Source: Deltaproteobacteria bacterium (GTDB taxonomy: Bacteria > Myxococcota_A > Polyangia > Polyangiales > Ga0077539). Taken from it: a DNA stretch of 64,000 nt. The position numbers and the translations under genes are program-made. Under the pieces are notes generated by a model. The model had not been told where the DNA came from. It did no database searches and saw only the letters and a program-made list of their open reading frames with translations. Positions 17,173-26,336 of this stretch are shown in pieces. The stretch spans positions 46,733-110,732 of the forward strand of contig CANJUR010000011.1 of assembly GCA_947477565.1 (NCBI GenBank). Direction: 5' to 3'. How positions within the stretch are numbered: the stretch's first letter is position 1; every line of letters starts with the position of its first letter.

Positions 17173-18010
17173 GCACCGCGATGTCGTCCTGCGACCCACG
17201 TCGTTGACGCATCGCCTCGATCGCAAGACGTAGCGCCCTCACACCATCTTCGTTCGGATGTGTCTTGACCAACTGGTGAAGCGCAAGGTCTAGGTGCGCG
17301 AGTCCGTCGGCGTGCTGTGCCCGGAGAGCCGCCACCATCGATGTAAAGCTCTCGAACAGATCGACCAACTCGTCGTTGCCGCGCAGCGTCTCCGTGAACG
17401 CGAGGTCGCCCCGGCTGACCTTCCAGAAGAGCTTCTTCAGCCGATAGGACGGGCCGACGATCCGGTGCGACAGCACGATCCCGACCGCGAAGAGCGACAG
17501 CCCCATGACGAGGCTCGCTGCGAGTACGATCCAGACGGTACGACGGCGCACCTTCTCGATCTCAACGCGCTTCATCCGAGCCTTCTCCCGCTGCTGTTGA
17601 ACCGCCCGAAGGAACGTCCGTCCCTGGGCCTCAACCGCGTCGAGCTCCGAGTCCATGGCGCGTCCGACCGCCGGGTCGCCACCGCTGTCCGAGAGGCGCT
17701 GCAACCTGAGCAGGCCCGCGCTTGCCTGACTCTCCTGGAGCGCTCGCTCAGCGTGATCCGCGGCCACTCCTGCGAGGTCCACGGCAGAGTTGGACACTTC
17801 GGCCGCGACCCGACCGCTTTGTATGATCACCCCTCCGAGGGCGCCGAACACCACAAGCGCGACTCCCGCGAGGAGGCTGGCGTAGCGGAGTTGGAAGCGA
17901 GGTTCCAAGAGGAAATTTCGCATCCTTCGGCGGGGCTTGGCGGACGGAGTGGAAGGGGCTGCCGTCGACGCCGACTCGGAGGAGGATTTCATGAGTGATG
18001 TGCGACCCAT
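17147..18010 (-). CDS. HAMP-domain membrane protein
   Basis: The 287-residue product has a Ser/Ala-rich cytoplasmic start, a membrane helix (YASLLAGVALVVFGALGGVI), a short coiled-coil periplasmic stretch (about 90 residues), a second helix (TVWIVLAASLVMGLSLFAVG) and a HAMP segment (GPSYRLKKLFWKVSRGDLAF). A helical tail follows (LVDLFESFTSMVAALRAQHA) without kinase or MCP signature. It resembles a truncated chemoreceptor or sensor-kinase input module. ATG 17992 is an alternative start 6 codons in. Confidence 0.75.
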   Translation of the reverse strand: MGRTSLMKSSSESASTAAPSTPSAKPRRRMRNFLLEPRFQLRYASLLAGVALVVFGALGGVIIQSGRVAAEVSNSAVDLAGVAADHAERALQESQASAGLLRLQRLSDSGGDPAVGRAMDSELDAVEAQGRTFLRAVQQQREKARMKRVEIEKVRRRTVWIVLAASLVMGLSLFAVGIVLSHRIVGPSYRLKKLFWKVSRGDLAFTETLRGNDELVDLFESFTSMVAALRAQHADGLAHLDLALHQLVKTHPNEDGVRALRLAIEAMRQRRGSQDDIAVLSPDARDP

Positions 18011-18089
18011 GCTACCCCTTCACGCGGAAAGGCTCGAAGTGATGTGCGCTCTTGCCAGCATCGGCAACGTCGGTTCACCCTAATTATCA

Positions 18090-19739
18090 GTGCGAGTCTT
18101 GAGGGCGCTTTATCTGGGTGCCGTGATCAGTATCGTAGCTCCAGAGCTTGCGGCATTTCCCGTGCGGGTGAGCACCGCGACGGAGTTGTCTCTCAATCCC
18201 CAGATCTCCGCCGACCGGCACAGCCTACTGCTCTCCGTGCGGCTCCGAGATGATCGGCGGGTCGGGGTCGACGGTCGTGTCTTCTCGGTGTCCATCGTGA
18301 GTCCGACGGGCTTGACGATCCAGCGTCAGGAGCGAACAGACGCGCAAGGGGAGGCCCTGATCGAGGCCCAGCTCGGATCACAGGTGAGGGAGATCACTGC
18401 CGATATTCATTTCGGTGGAGACGAGCGTTTCGCCGCGTCGTCGATGCACGCCGACGTCGAGGTCGACGCGCCCTTCGTGACCGTGGAGCTCTCTGCGCCG
18501 ACGGCGCCCTTCTTGATCACCGAAGCCCCTCCGACGCTCAACGTGACGGTCTCTACCGGGCGGGCGGCCTGGCTCGAGCCGGGCGGCCTGGCGGTTGATC
18601 TCGTTGCGATTGAAAGCGGCCGCCCGCGTGTCCTGGTGGCGGGCGTGAGCGACAACTCTGGCCTGGCGCGGCTGACCATCCCTCCTCGGGCGTTTGCGCA
18701 CCCGGGAATCTACCAACTCCGTCCCCGTGTCGAGGTGCGTGCAGGGCGCCTCGTCGAGGGCGCAGGTCGCACGATTCTGGTACGGGCCGAGACGACTCTC
18801 ACCACGGTCATCGTTTCCGAATCCGACGATCTTCACGCTCGCATCCGCGGTCGACTTCGAACCGCCAGCGATGAGGCCGTCGGCGGCGCGCCCATCCGAC
18901 TGATGCGCGGTGATGCGACTGTGGCTGCGGTACGCACTGACGTCGCTGGAGAGTTCGTGTTCGATCTCGATCTCGATCGGACAGCCCTGGCGGGCTCGTT
19001 GTTGCGCGCTCGATTTGACCCCGCGGATCCCTGGTTCGTCCCCTGTGTGGGTACTGCGCTGCAGCTTGGAGAGGCGCCGTCCGCCCCGATTCACTGGGCC
19101 TGGATGGTGGCTCCCCTGGCGTTCCTTGCGTTTGCGTCGGTCGCTTCGGCGTCACGCCGGAAGGCCCGTCCAGTCATCGGCGAAATGTTACCAGTCGATG
19201 TAAGAAGCGAGGTTGTCATTCGCGCCGGGGTGGCGACCGAAGGCGACGTGGAGGTGGTCGTCGAGGCATTTGACCGCTCGACCGGTGCCGCGCTGAGGAC
19301 TGCGTCTTACCGCTCCGTCGCTTCCGATCCGTCCGGGGAGCGACCGGCTTCGGTGCCGATGGCGGTGCCGCGCGGGCAGGCGCTTGCTCTGATCGTTTCG
19401 ATGGAAGGCTATGAATCCCGGCGCATCGAGGTGTCGCGTCTCGGGCTCGGTAGGCACATCGTGCGGGTCGGGATGCTTGGGTGGCGTGAAGCCGTCTTCG
19501 ACCGCGCCCGCCCCACGCTCGCCGCCGCTGCCTCTGGATCAGTGATTCCGACGCCGCGCGAGGCTGTCGGCGCAATGCCTGTGGCCGGTCGAGAAGCGCC
19601 CTGGGTCGGGGTGCTGGAGCGCGGATCCTACGGTCCCGAGGCGCCGGATGCGCAGACCGTTCGGGCGTTGGAACGCGCGTTGGGCGGTGTCGAAGTCGCG
19701 GCGAATGATGCCTCCGACTCCGTTGACGCCATGAATTGA
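18090..19739 (+). CDS. Secreted Ig-like/carboxypeptidase-regulatory-like protein, unknown function
   Basis: The 549-residue product starts at GTG with a signal peptide ending near ELAAF. It then has several beta-rich repeats of Ig or CarboxypepD_reg type (for example LRTASDEAVGGAPIRLMRG...VRTDVAGEFVFDLDLD), one hydrophobic helix near residues 335-352 (WAWMVAPLAFLAFASVA) and a further beta-rich domain behind it. Domains on both sides of a membrane helix suggest an inner-membrane or surface protein. I do not recognise the family. Confidence 0.65.
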   Translation: MRVLRALYLGAVISIVAPELAAFPVRVSTATELSLNPQISADRHSLLLSVRLRDDRRVGVDGRVFSVSIVSPTGLTIQRQERTDAQGEALIEAQLGSQVREITADIHFGGDERFAASSMHADVEVDAPFVTVELSAPTAPFLITEAPPTLNVTVSTGRAAWLEPGGLAVDLVAIESGRPRVLVAGVSDNSGLARLTIPPRAFAHPGIYQLRPRVEVRAGRLVEGAGRTILVRAETTLTTVIVSESDDLHARIRGRLRTASDEAVGGAPIRLMRGDATVAAVRTDVAGEFVFDLDLDRTALAGSLLRARFDPADPWFVPCVGTALQLGEAPSAPIHWAWMVAPLAFLAFASVASASRRKARPVIGEMLPVDVRSEVVIRAGVATEGDVEVVVEAFDRSTGAALRTASYRSVASDPSGERPASVPMAVPRGQALALIVSMEGYESRRIEVSRLGLGRHIVRVGMLGWREAVFDRARPTLAAAASGSVIPTPREAVGAMPVAGREAPWVGVLERGSYGPEAPDAQTVRALERALGGVEVAANDASDSVDAMN

Positions 19740-19758
19740 TGGGCTCTATGGTACGTCT

Positions 19759-19771
19759 CCCCGAAAAGGGG
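19759..19771 (+). other. Short hairpin in the ftsY leader
   Basis: CCCC (19759-19762), GAAAA loop, GGGG (19768-19771). It lies 20 bases after the upstream stop and 35 bases before the ftsY ATG. It may be a weak terminator or a leader structure; there is no T-tract. GGAGG at 19791-19795 serves ftsY. Confidence 0.35.
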
Positions 19772-19806
19772 CGCGTGCGTCGCAGCACGAGGAGGCGCGC
19801 TTTCGG

Positions 19807-21105
19807 ATGGATCCCTGGCTGATTGTTTTACTGCTCGTTGTAATCGTCGGGGTTGCGGCGTACCTGATTACCCGCAAGGGGCCGCAGTTGCCGGTCGGCG
19901 ACGAGCCGACAGAGTCGGTGCCTGCCGGGCTCGAGTCCCCTGTCGATGCGCTGCCAAGTGTGGTCTCCGATGAGCCCGCCGCGATTCCATTGGTCGTGAA
20001 GGCTGCGCCGACCGAAGTGTCGGTGGCCAGTCCGTTGAGCGAAGCCTCCGCGTCGATGACTGCGACCTCCGCAGAGACGGCGCCTGCGCTTGTGTCCGAA
20101 GCGGCCCCAGAGCCAGCGGTCGGAGTGACGTTAGTGCTGGGGCGTGCGGCTCCAGCGCCGCTCGCTGCGCCTCGTGATCTGGGCGCCATCAAGCGAGGGC
20201 TCGCACAGACTCGCGGTGGGTTTATGCAGCGGCTCTTCGCTGTGTTTAGTGGCAAGAAGGAAATTGACGCGGCCCTGCTCGAAGACATCGAGGAGACCCT
20301 CCTTACGGGTGACGTCGGAGCTGCGACGACCAAGCGCTTGGTCGATGCCCTTCGCGATCGCCTCGACCGCAATGATCTCGCTGATTCCGAGCGGGTGTGG
20401 GAGGCGCTGCGCGAAGACTCGCGACGCATCCTCTCGGTGGACTCGCCTGGATTTGGGTCCGCTGCGAAACAATCTCCGCTTGTCATCCTGATGGTGGGTG
20501 TCAACGGCGCGGGCAAGACCACGACGACGGCGAAGCTCGCCGGTCGGTACAAGCAGGCCGGGCAGAAGGTGTTGCTCGCGGCGGCCGACACATTCCGCGC
20601 TGCGGCTGTGCAGCAACTTGAGATGTGGGGGCAGCGGGTTGGAGTGACGGTTCACAAGGCGAAGGACGGCGCGAAGCCTAGCGCCGTGGTGTACGAGGCG
20701 GTTGCGCGGGGCGTGGCGGAGGGCTTCGACGTCGTCATCGCCGACACCGCCGGCCGACTCCAGAACAAGGCACCGCTCATGGAAGAGCTCCGCAAGACCC
20801 GCGATGCGGCCGGAAAGGCCTGTCCGGGTGCCCCCCACGAGGTACTTCTCGTGCTGGACGCAGTAACGGGACAAAACGCACTGAGCCAGGCCAAGGAGTT
20901 TCGTGAGGCCCTGGATGTCACCGGCGTGGTGCTCACCAAGTTGGATGGCACTGCCAAGGGTGGGGTAATTCTCGCGGTCGTTGACGAGTTCAAACTCCCC
21001 GTGCGCTTCATTGGCGTGGGTGAGAAGGCGGATGACCTCCGGGACTTCGACACGGCGGAGTTCATCGAGGCGCTTTTCTCTCGTGGAGATGGCGGCGGCG
21101 CTTGA
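19807..21105 (+). CDS. ftsY: Signal recognition particle receptor FtsY
   Basis: The 432-residue product has an N-terminal membrane helix (WLIVLLLVVIVGVAAYLI), an Ala/Glu/Pro-rich A region of about 100 residues and an NG GTPase domain. The motifs are GVNGAGKTTTTAKLA (P-loop), AADTFRAAAVQQL, DTAGRLQNK and TKLDGTAKGG, with IGVGEKADDLRDF near the end. It receives SRP-nascent-chain complexes at the inner membrane. The N-terminal membrane anchor is the deltaproteobacterial-type arrangement. Confidence 0.96.
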   Translation: MDPWLIVLLLVVIVGVAAYLITRKGPQLPVGDEPTESVPAGLESPVDALPSVVSDEPAAIPLVVKAAPTEVSVASPLSEASASMTATSAETAPALVSEAAPEPAVGVTLVLGRAAPAPLAAPRDLGAIKRGLAQTRGGFMQRLFAVFSGKKEIDAALLEDIEETLLTGDVGAATTKRLVDALRDRLDRNDLADSERVWEALREDSRRILSVDSPGFGSAAKQSPLVILMVGVNGAGKTTTTAKLAGRYKQAGQKVLLAAADTFRAAAVQQLEMWGQRVGVTVHKAKDGAKPSAVVYEAVARGVAEGFDVVIADTAGRLQNKAPLMEELRKTRDAAGKACPGAPHEVLLVLDAVTGQNALSQAKEFREALDVTGVVLTKLDGTAKGGVILAVVDEFKLPVRFIGVGEKADDLRDFDTAEFIEALFSRGDGGGA

Positions 21106-21128
21106 GTGTGCTGCGATCGACAATGCTG

Positions 21129-21158
21129 TTGCGACGCACAAAGTTCGCGTGATATAGT
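21129..21158 (+). promoter_or_regulatory. Putative promoter of the beta-barrel pair
   Basis: TTGCGA (21129-21134), an 18-base spacer and TATAGT (21153-21158) lie in an AT-richer patch about 75-100 bases upstream of the first beta-barrel gene. This is a good match to a housekeeping promoter by eye. Confidence 0.45.
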
Positions 21159-21231
21159 GATTTTATGGTTGGCGAAATTCCTTGCGATTTCCAGTAGTTA
21201 GAATCGCGGACAAGGACACTGGGCAGGCACC

Positions 21232-22218
21232 ATGACAGGGGTGACGATGGGTCGAGGTAAGATCGTCCGAGCGCTGCTGACCGCAGCGCTCATGGGCGCA
21301 CCGTCGCAGCTGCTCGCGCAGCCTCGGAATGCGCAACCGACTCCGCCGGCGGGCGGGGACAATGGCTCAATGACCTTTAGCGAGGGTGAAGCCACAACTA
21401 CACCCGCGGACGGATCGGCGATGCCGAGTGGGTCTGGTGACTCACCGCTCCCCTCGCTTACTGTTCCGGGCGGGGAGGTTGCGGCGCAGCGACACGCCCT
21501 GCAGGAAGAGATCTATGCGGTCCAGCAGATCTACGCGCTGCGCAACCACCGATTTGAGATCAATCCTTCGGCGAACTTTGCGCTGAACGATCCCTTTGTA
21601 GCTCACACCGGTTTCGGTCTTTCAATGAACTACTGGATTTCGAACGTGCTCGCCGTCGGCGTCACGGGCGTTTTCTTCCAGGGGCTCAACTCGACATCGG
21701 ACGTGAACTACTTTGTAGGGCGATCCGCTGAACTGGTAGTGCCGATCAACGAGTACCAACTCGCGGCTGCGGTGAACTTTTCGTACGTGCCTTTGTACGG
21801 GAAGTTCACGATGTTCAATCGCTTTATCTTCCACTGGGACATGTATCTGACGGCAGGCGTCGGGATCATGCGTACTCGCCCGATCGCGGCGGTTGACCCC
21901 GAAGTCCGCACGTTCAACTGGAATAATCGAATCCTGTTTGATGCCGGTCTGGGATTTCGAGTCTTCTTGTCCCGCTCCGTTGCCATCAATGCTGAGTTGC
22001 GCAACTTCATCTATCCAGAACTTCTGGAGAACACCTCGACGAACCTCCCGGAGACAGGGTCTAACACCACCGGTGGTCCGATCTCGACGACCTGTACGTC
22101 CTGTCGCCGCAACCCGAGCAACTGGACTAGCGAGAGCGCGCTCACGGACAACGTGATGCTCTCCGTGGGGCTAACGGTGTTTCTACCGTTCTCCTTCACG
22201 TACCACCTGCCCAAGTGA
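21232..22218 (+). CDS. Outer-membrane beta-barrel protein
   Basis: The 328-residue product has a signal peptide cleaved after LLAQ, a low-complexity linker, a conserved helix-like segment (ALQEEIYAVQQIYALRNHRF) and then alternating amphipathic strands ending in VFLPFSFTYHLPK, an aromatic-rich C terminus expected for BAM substrates. It resembles the outer-membrane beta-barrel family common in myxobacteria. A CTSC pair sits in a long loop. ATG 21247 preceded by AGGGG is an alternative start. It pairs with the paralogous downstream gene. Confidence 0.78.
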   Translation: MTGVTMGRGKIVRALLTAALMGAPSQLLAQPRNAQPTPPAGGDNGSMTFSEGEATTTPADGSAMPSGSGDSPLPSLTVPGGEVAAQRHALQEEIYAVQQIYALRNHRFEINPSANFALNDPFVAHTGFGLSMNYWISNVLAVGVTGVFFQGLNSTSDVNYFVGRSAELVVPINEYQLAAAVNFSYVPLYGKFTMFNRFIFHWDMYLTAGVGIMRTRPIAAVDPEVRTFNWNNRILFDAGLGFRVFLSRSVAINAELRNFIYPELLENTSTNLPETGSNTTGGPISTTCTSCRRNPSNWTSESALTDNVMLSVGLTVFLPFSFTYHLPK

Positions 22219-22238
22219 GCGTTGCGGAGCGAAGAAAG

Positions 22239-23168
22239 ATGGCATCGATGAAGCGCTTGTTTGGAACGCTTGTGCTCGCGGGAGCTACTCTGGTCACGAG
22301 CTCTGCCGCGGCCCAAGAGATTCAGATTCATGGTCCTCTGGCGGGCGCGCGGTCAGTGGCGCGCATGGTTCGGTACCGCGAGAACCGACTGTCGTTGACC
22401 CCGACAGTGGGTATCACGCTGAACGATGAGTTCTCGCGAGAGATCTTCTTCGGGCTCCGCGCGAACTACCACTTCGCCGACTGGATCGGGGTGGGTCTGG
22501 GTTTCATGGGGGCCGCAGGCGTGGACACCTCTCTTACGACCCAAATCACCGCACGGTCTCCAGGAAACACGCCGAATATCCCTAGTCGGGGTATCTTTCC
22601 GCAGCAGATCGGTCGGCGCGACTACATGGTCGATCTATATGCGACGTTCATTCCACTACGTGGGAAGTTTGCGCTCTTCCAGAATCTCGTCGCGGATCTT
22701 GATCTGTACTTCGTTGCGGGAGTCGCGGTTGTCGGTGTCACCGAGCGCGCGGACTTCTCACTAGCGTCACAGACCGCCGGCCTTGATGCGGTGCAGGTAA
22801 GCAACCTTCGCAGGCAGTGGTCGAATTCGCAGAGTGCCCGGGCGAGTCGGCTTGCTGTCGCTCCGACGTTTGGATTCGGGCTCAACTTCTTCATCAACCA
22901 TTTCGTCTCGGTGAACTTCGAATACCGAGCGACTCCCTTCAGTTGGAACCGCTCGGGAACGGATGAAAACTCGACCGAGAACCGCTGCGGCGCGGCGGGA
23001 AATGCCTCGTGCGCTGGGTTCTCGGATGCGGTCTCGACTTACTTCGCGACGAACTCTTCGCAGCGGGTGGCTCGAGTCACCTCGGATGATCGCACGCTCA
23101 GCTTCAATCAGACGGTGACTCTAGGAGTCAGCATCTTTCTGCCGACTTCGCCGCGCATCGGTCCCTGA
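22239..23168 (+). CDS. Outer-membrane beta-barrel protein, paralogue
   Basis: The 309-residue product has a signal peptide ending SSAAAQ, the segment RYRENRLSLTPTVGITLNDE that parallels RNHRFEINPSANFALNDP in the preceding gene, and beta strands to the C terminus (TVTLGVSIFLPTSPRIGP). ATG 22239 is chosen because GGAG lies 9 bases upstream; a GTG at 22215 overlaps the upstream stop. The tandem pair probably arose by duplication and may form a heteromeric or functionally paired outer-membrane unit. Confidence 0.75.
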   Translation: MASMKRLFGTLVLAGATLVTSSAAAQEIQIHGPLAGARSVARMVRYRENRLSLTPTVGITLNDEFSREIFFGLRANYHFADWIGVGLGFMGAAGVDTSLTTQITARSPGNTPNIPSRGIFPQQIGRRDYMVDLYATFIPLRGKFALFQNLVADLDLYFVAGVAVVGVTERADFSLASQTAGLDAVQVSNLRRQWSNSQSARASRLAVAPTFGFGLNFFINHFVSVNFEYRATPFSWNRSGTDENSTENRCGAAGNASCAGFSDAVSTYFATNSSQRVARVTSDDRTLSFNQTVTLGVSIFLPTSPRIGP

Positions 23169-23177
23169 CCCATTCGA

Positions 23178-23211
23178 GACGACCGTACGCGTCTCATGCG
23201 TGATGGTCGTC
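23178..23211 (+). terminator. Bidirectional hairpin between convergent genes
   Basis: GACGACC (23178-23184) pairs with GGTCGTC (23205-23211), with an inner ACGC/GCGT stem. It sits exactly in the 45-base gap between convergent stops. No T-tract is present, so it is a candidate terminator based on position and pairing. Confidence 0.45.
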
Positions 23212-23213
23212 GG

Positions 23214-24236
23214 CTAATCTCTTCGCATTCCCGGCGTGACAACCACCCATCGGGGCGGTTGCCTCCGCGCTCGCTCCTCAGATGCCCAACGCGCCCGCGT
23301 TTTCGATGATCGTCGCCATCTGCGGAGCGTGGCTGCTCCCATCATCAATAGAAACACAACCGTTACGACGCCAGACCCAGCCCAGAGGGGAGCGAGGGCA
23401 AAGCGACTATGGACGTCCGCGCGCCATTCCTCCTCGAGGCCCGTCAACGTCGCACCGAACGCCGTGCGCATTGCGATGGGAAAGGAATCGCCGCCACGCA
23501 AGCGCTCGGCAAGGACGGCAAAGCGTCCGGGGCCGTCGCGTCGAAGCAGCCATCCCACGATGTCAGCCCCTTGTGCATAAGCGACATCGACCTGATCAGG
23601 GCTTCCAGCAAAGCGTCGGTCGAGAAGTGCCCAGGGCGCGAGTCCGTGTGTGAAGCTCGCCTGCGCCATCGACTGGAAGCGCTCGAAAGTGTGCTCGCCA
23701 GACTGCTCAACCGCGAGGCCCTCGGTGAACCAACGAGGGCCCGAGGCCTGGCCAGTCGCGACGCCCCAAACGAGGTGCGAGAGTTCGTGTCGAAGTACCT
23801 GCCCAACTCGCGTTGCTTCGCCGGTGCCTGGCGCGCGAGCAGAGACCAGGGTCAGCCCGATGGAGGGGTACGCTACGCCCGAGGCGTACTGGGGCGGCGG
23901 CATCTCCGGGGGACTGAGCAGTCGCAGCGTGACGACGTCGGGCACAAGACGCACCGATAGCCTCGGGAGCTCTGCCATTCCGAGAGGCGCTCCCACAGCA
24001 CGGGCGTCACGCTCTGCACGCGCGAGGGCCTCGGCGAAGATCGGCCGCATCGCACGGGGGTAGCTCACGGCGATCGGGCCGAGTTGCTCGGTCGCGTAGT
24101 CTGAGGGCACCGAAGGGATCGAGAGCGCGATGTCGTGCGAAGGCAGCGCGTCGTCGTGGGAGTGCGGCTGAGCGAACGTCGGAGTGGTCATGATCCAAAG
24201 GGCAAGGGAAAGCAGCCAGGTCTTGAGGCGGCTCAT
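23214..24236 (-). CDS. Peptidase MA-like (gluzincin) membrane metalloprotease
   Basis: The 340-residue product has a signal peptide (cleavage near TFAQ) and the zinc motif HELSH at residues 150-154, with a third ligand candidate Glu172 in WFTEGLAVE. One C-terminal membrane helix (SGVVTVVFLLMMGAATL) is followed by a basic tail. This is the peptidase-MA-like/DUF pattern of envelope metallopeptidases. All catalytic residues are present; the substrate is unknown. It is third in the truA operon and its start overlaps the upstream stop (ATGA). Confidence 0.8.
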   Translation of the reverse strand: MSRLKTWLLSLALWIMTTPTFAQPHSHDDALPSHDIALSIPSVPSDYATEQLGPIAVSYPRAMRPIFAEALARAERDARAVGAPLGMAELPRLSVRLVPDVVTLRLLSPPEMPPPQYASGVAYPSIGLTLVSARAPGTGEATRVGQVLRHELSHLVWGVATGQASGPRWFTEGLAVEQSGEHTFERFQSMAQASFTHGLAPWALLDRRFAGSPDQVDVAYAQGADIVGWLLRRDGPGRFAVLAERLRGGDSFPIAMRTAFGATLTGLEEEWRADVHSRFALAPLWAGSGVVTVVFLLMMGAATLRRWRRSSKTRARWASEERARRQPPRWVVVTPGMRRD

Positions 24237-24916
24237 TCGCTTCCCCGATGAACAACGGAGATGTTGGTGCGAGGGGTCGTGTCGCCCTGGAGCAACACCA
24301 CCGCCCCAAGCACGCCGAGAACGACTCCTCCGACCACCAGCCAGGGCCACACGCGCGAGATGGTGGGCACGCGACGGGCAGGGGCAGATCGTGTGGTTGA
24401 AGAGGGGGTCGTCGCTGGAGGTGAAGCAACAGCGGGGATCGAGGCAGCAGGGTGGCTCATGGCGCCCTCGAGCAGAATCACCACCGCCGGGGCGTCAAAC
24501 GATCCCGCGGGGGGCGCGGATGCGAAGGCGTGTCGTGCGAGGTCGTAGACGCGTGGCGCAGTGCCCGCCGAGCGTGCGGCAAGGGTAATGAACCAGGCGC
24601 AACCAAGCGCGTCGCCGATCGACTCGAGCGTGTCAGCATCGGCATCGGTGGATCGCAGCGAACGACGCGAGGCCGAACGGTCGGTCTGGTCGGCGGTCGT
24701 CGGCGACTCGCCGCGAAGGGCGTCGCGGGTGCTTGAATCCGCGACGACGCGCCAACTCGAAGATGAGCCGAGACTGGCTTCTGTTTCGCGCGCGAGCGTT
24801 CGAACGGCTTCGTCCGGATCACCCGCGACGGCGATGCACACCTTCGGTGGTGGATCGGCATGCGCTGCGAGCGGCACCGCGGTGAGCGCGACCGCAAACG
24901 CGAAACCGCGAGTCAC
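24233..24916 (-). CDS. Exported protein with C-terminal membrane helix, unknown function
   Basis: The GTG at 24916 overlaps the truA stop (GTGA) and gives a signal peptide ending AAHADPP. The 227-residue product then has an alpha/beta segment (KVCIAVAGDPDEAVRTLARE) reminiscent of periplasmic TolB-N-like domains, a Ser/Thr/Pro linker and a terminal hydrophobic helix (WPWLVVGGVVLGVLGAVVLL). No catalytic motif is visible. It is coupled on both sides, to truA and to the metalloprotease gene. Confidence 0.65.
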   Translation of the reverse strand: MTRGFAFAVALTAVPLAAHADPPPKVCIAVAGDPDEAVRTLARETEASLGSSSSWRVVADSSTRDALRGESPTTADQTDRSASRRSLRSTDADADTLESIGDALGCAWFITLAARSAGTAPRVYDLARHAFASAPPAGSFDAPAVVILLEGAMSHPAASIPAVASPPATTPSSTTRSAPARRVPTISRVWPWLVVGGVVLGVLGAVVLLQGDTTPRTNISVVHRGSE

Positions 24917-25749
24917 CGCTCGTCCTCGATGGCGGGCTGTAGATACCTCGCCGCGTACGCGGGGCACGGGCGCAGCGGATCGTCGTCGACACGCCATTGG
25001 TCCTTGATGAAGACCTCGTCGAGGTAAAGACCCTGCGGGGGTGCTGTCATGCCCGAGCGAGTGCGGTCGTGGTCCGCGAGACGGCTGGCCACGGTGCCGG
25101 GGGGCAAGCGACCACGGCCGATGTCGATGAGCGTCCCCACGATGACCCGAACCATGTTCTTCAGGAAGGCCGTGCCCTCGACCTCGATGGCGATCAGGTC
25201 GTCGCGGCCCAGCCAGCGCTCCAGCACCTCGACCCGGAAGAGCGTGCGCACGGTGGTCTCTCGCTCACAGTCGGCCGCCCGGAAGGCCGCGAAGTCGTGG
25301 GTGCCGACCAGGGCCGTCGCCTCACGACGCATCAGCCCGACATCGAGGTCGCCCCAGAGGTGCCAGACGCGGTCGCACAGCAGCGGGTCGCGGTGCGGCG
25401 ACGAGAGAATGAGGTATCGGTATCGCTTGCCGGCAGACGCGCGGCGAGGGTCGAAATCGTCCTGAACAACGCGCGCATCAGTGATCGCGATGGTGCGGGG
25501 CAGGCGGCCCGTGAGCCCCATGCGCCAGCCGTACTCCGGGATCACCGCCGCTGTACGGAACGCCGCCAGTTGGCCGTGCGCGTGGACGCCCGCGTCGGTG
25601 CGGCCCGCGCCGCGAACAATGATCCGCTCGCAGGCCATCACACTTGCCGCGACCTCAATGGCCTCCTGAACCGTCGGTACGCCGCGCTGCCGCTGCCAGC
25701 CTGAGAACTCGGTTCCGTCGTAGCGGACGATCAATCGTACGGTGGGCAT
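24913..25749 (-). CDS. truA: tRNA pseudouridine38-40 synthase
   Basis: The 278-residue product begins MPTVRLIVRYDGTEFSGWQ and has the catalytic Asp in GRTDAGVHAHGQ. It also has the KRYRYLI strand, GTHDFAAFRA and the conserved FLKNMVRVIVGTL region. It modifies positions 38-40 in the tRNA anticodon arm. ATG 25749 is the family start. It leads an operon with two envelope genes by overlapping codons. Confidence 0.95.
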   Translation of the reverse strand: MPTVRLIVRYDGTEFSGWQRQRGVPTVQEAIEVAASVMACERIIVRGAGRTDAGVHAHGQLAAFRTAAVIPEYGWRMGLTGRLPRTIAITDARVVQDDFDPRRASAGKRYRYLILSSPHRDPLLCDRVWHLWGDLDVGLMRREATALVGTHDFAAFRAADCERETTVRTLFRVEVLERWLGRDDLIAIEVEGTAFLKNMVRVIVGTLIDIGRGRLPPGTVASRLADHDRTRSGMTAPPQGLYLDEVFIKDQWRVDDDPLRPCPAYAARYLQPAIEDER

Positions 25750-25886
25750 CGCGGTCCGGGTGTGTACCATCCCGAGTCGCGCGGCGCCGCGGCTTGACAA
25801 CGCAACCTCCGGAGGAGACGACTCCGGCCCGATCGGAAGTCCGGTCGGAACGAGTTGGCAAAGGGGTCGTGGAGGAAATGCAACTG

Positions 25887-26336
25887 ATGGAAGAACTCGC
25901 GCACGCCACAGTCCTCATCGAAGACGTCATCCGACGCATGGGCCTCGATCCAGACCGTGTTCGTATTTCCGTCCCGGAGCCCAGCCGCGGATGGTCGTTG
26001 CAGCGGGGCAGCGCGGCGGTTGCGGTGTTTCTTCGCCCCGCACGCGCAGGGGAAGACTCCGCCCAGTTGAGGATCGTCGCGCCCATCATTCGCACGCCCG
26101 AGGGTGACCTCCTGCCGCTGTTTCGCACGCTGTTGGAACTCAACGCTGGTGGCCTCGGCGCCGTCGGCTTCGGCGTTCAGGAAGACCGCGTGGTCGTCGT
26201 CGCAGAGCGTCGCACGCTCGACCTCGAGCGGGCCGAAGTGGAGTTTCTCCTCCACCGGGTGGGCGCCGTCGGCGACCACTACGACGACGAACTCATCGCG
26301 CGTTTCGGTGGCAGCCGTATCACTGACCTCCCGTAG
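25887..26336 (+). CDS. YbjN-like/type III chaperone-fold protein
   Basis: The product of about 149 residues has the pattern of YbjN-domain proteins: an N-terminal helix (EDVIRRMGLD), an alternating beta sheet with surface Arg (AVAVFLRPA, LRIVAPIIRT), the segment LPLFRTLLELN and a C-terminal helix. Such domains often act as chaperone-like adaptors. GGAGG at 25871-25875 fits ATG 25887 (11 bases) better than ATG 25878 (2 bases). The gene overlaps the next start by 29 bases. Confidence 0.6.
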   Translation: MEELAHATVLIEDVIRRMGLDPDRVRISVPEPSRGWSLQRGSAAVAVFLRPARAGEDSAQLRIVAPIIRTPEGDLLPLFRTLLELNAGGLGAVGFGVQEDRVVVVAERRTLDLERAEVEFLLHRVGAVGDHYDDELIARFGGSRITDLP

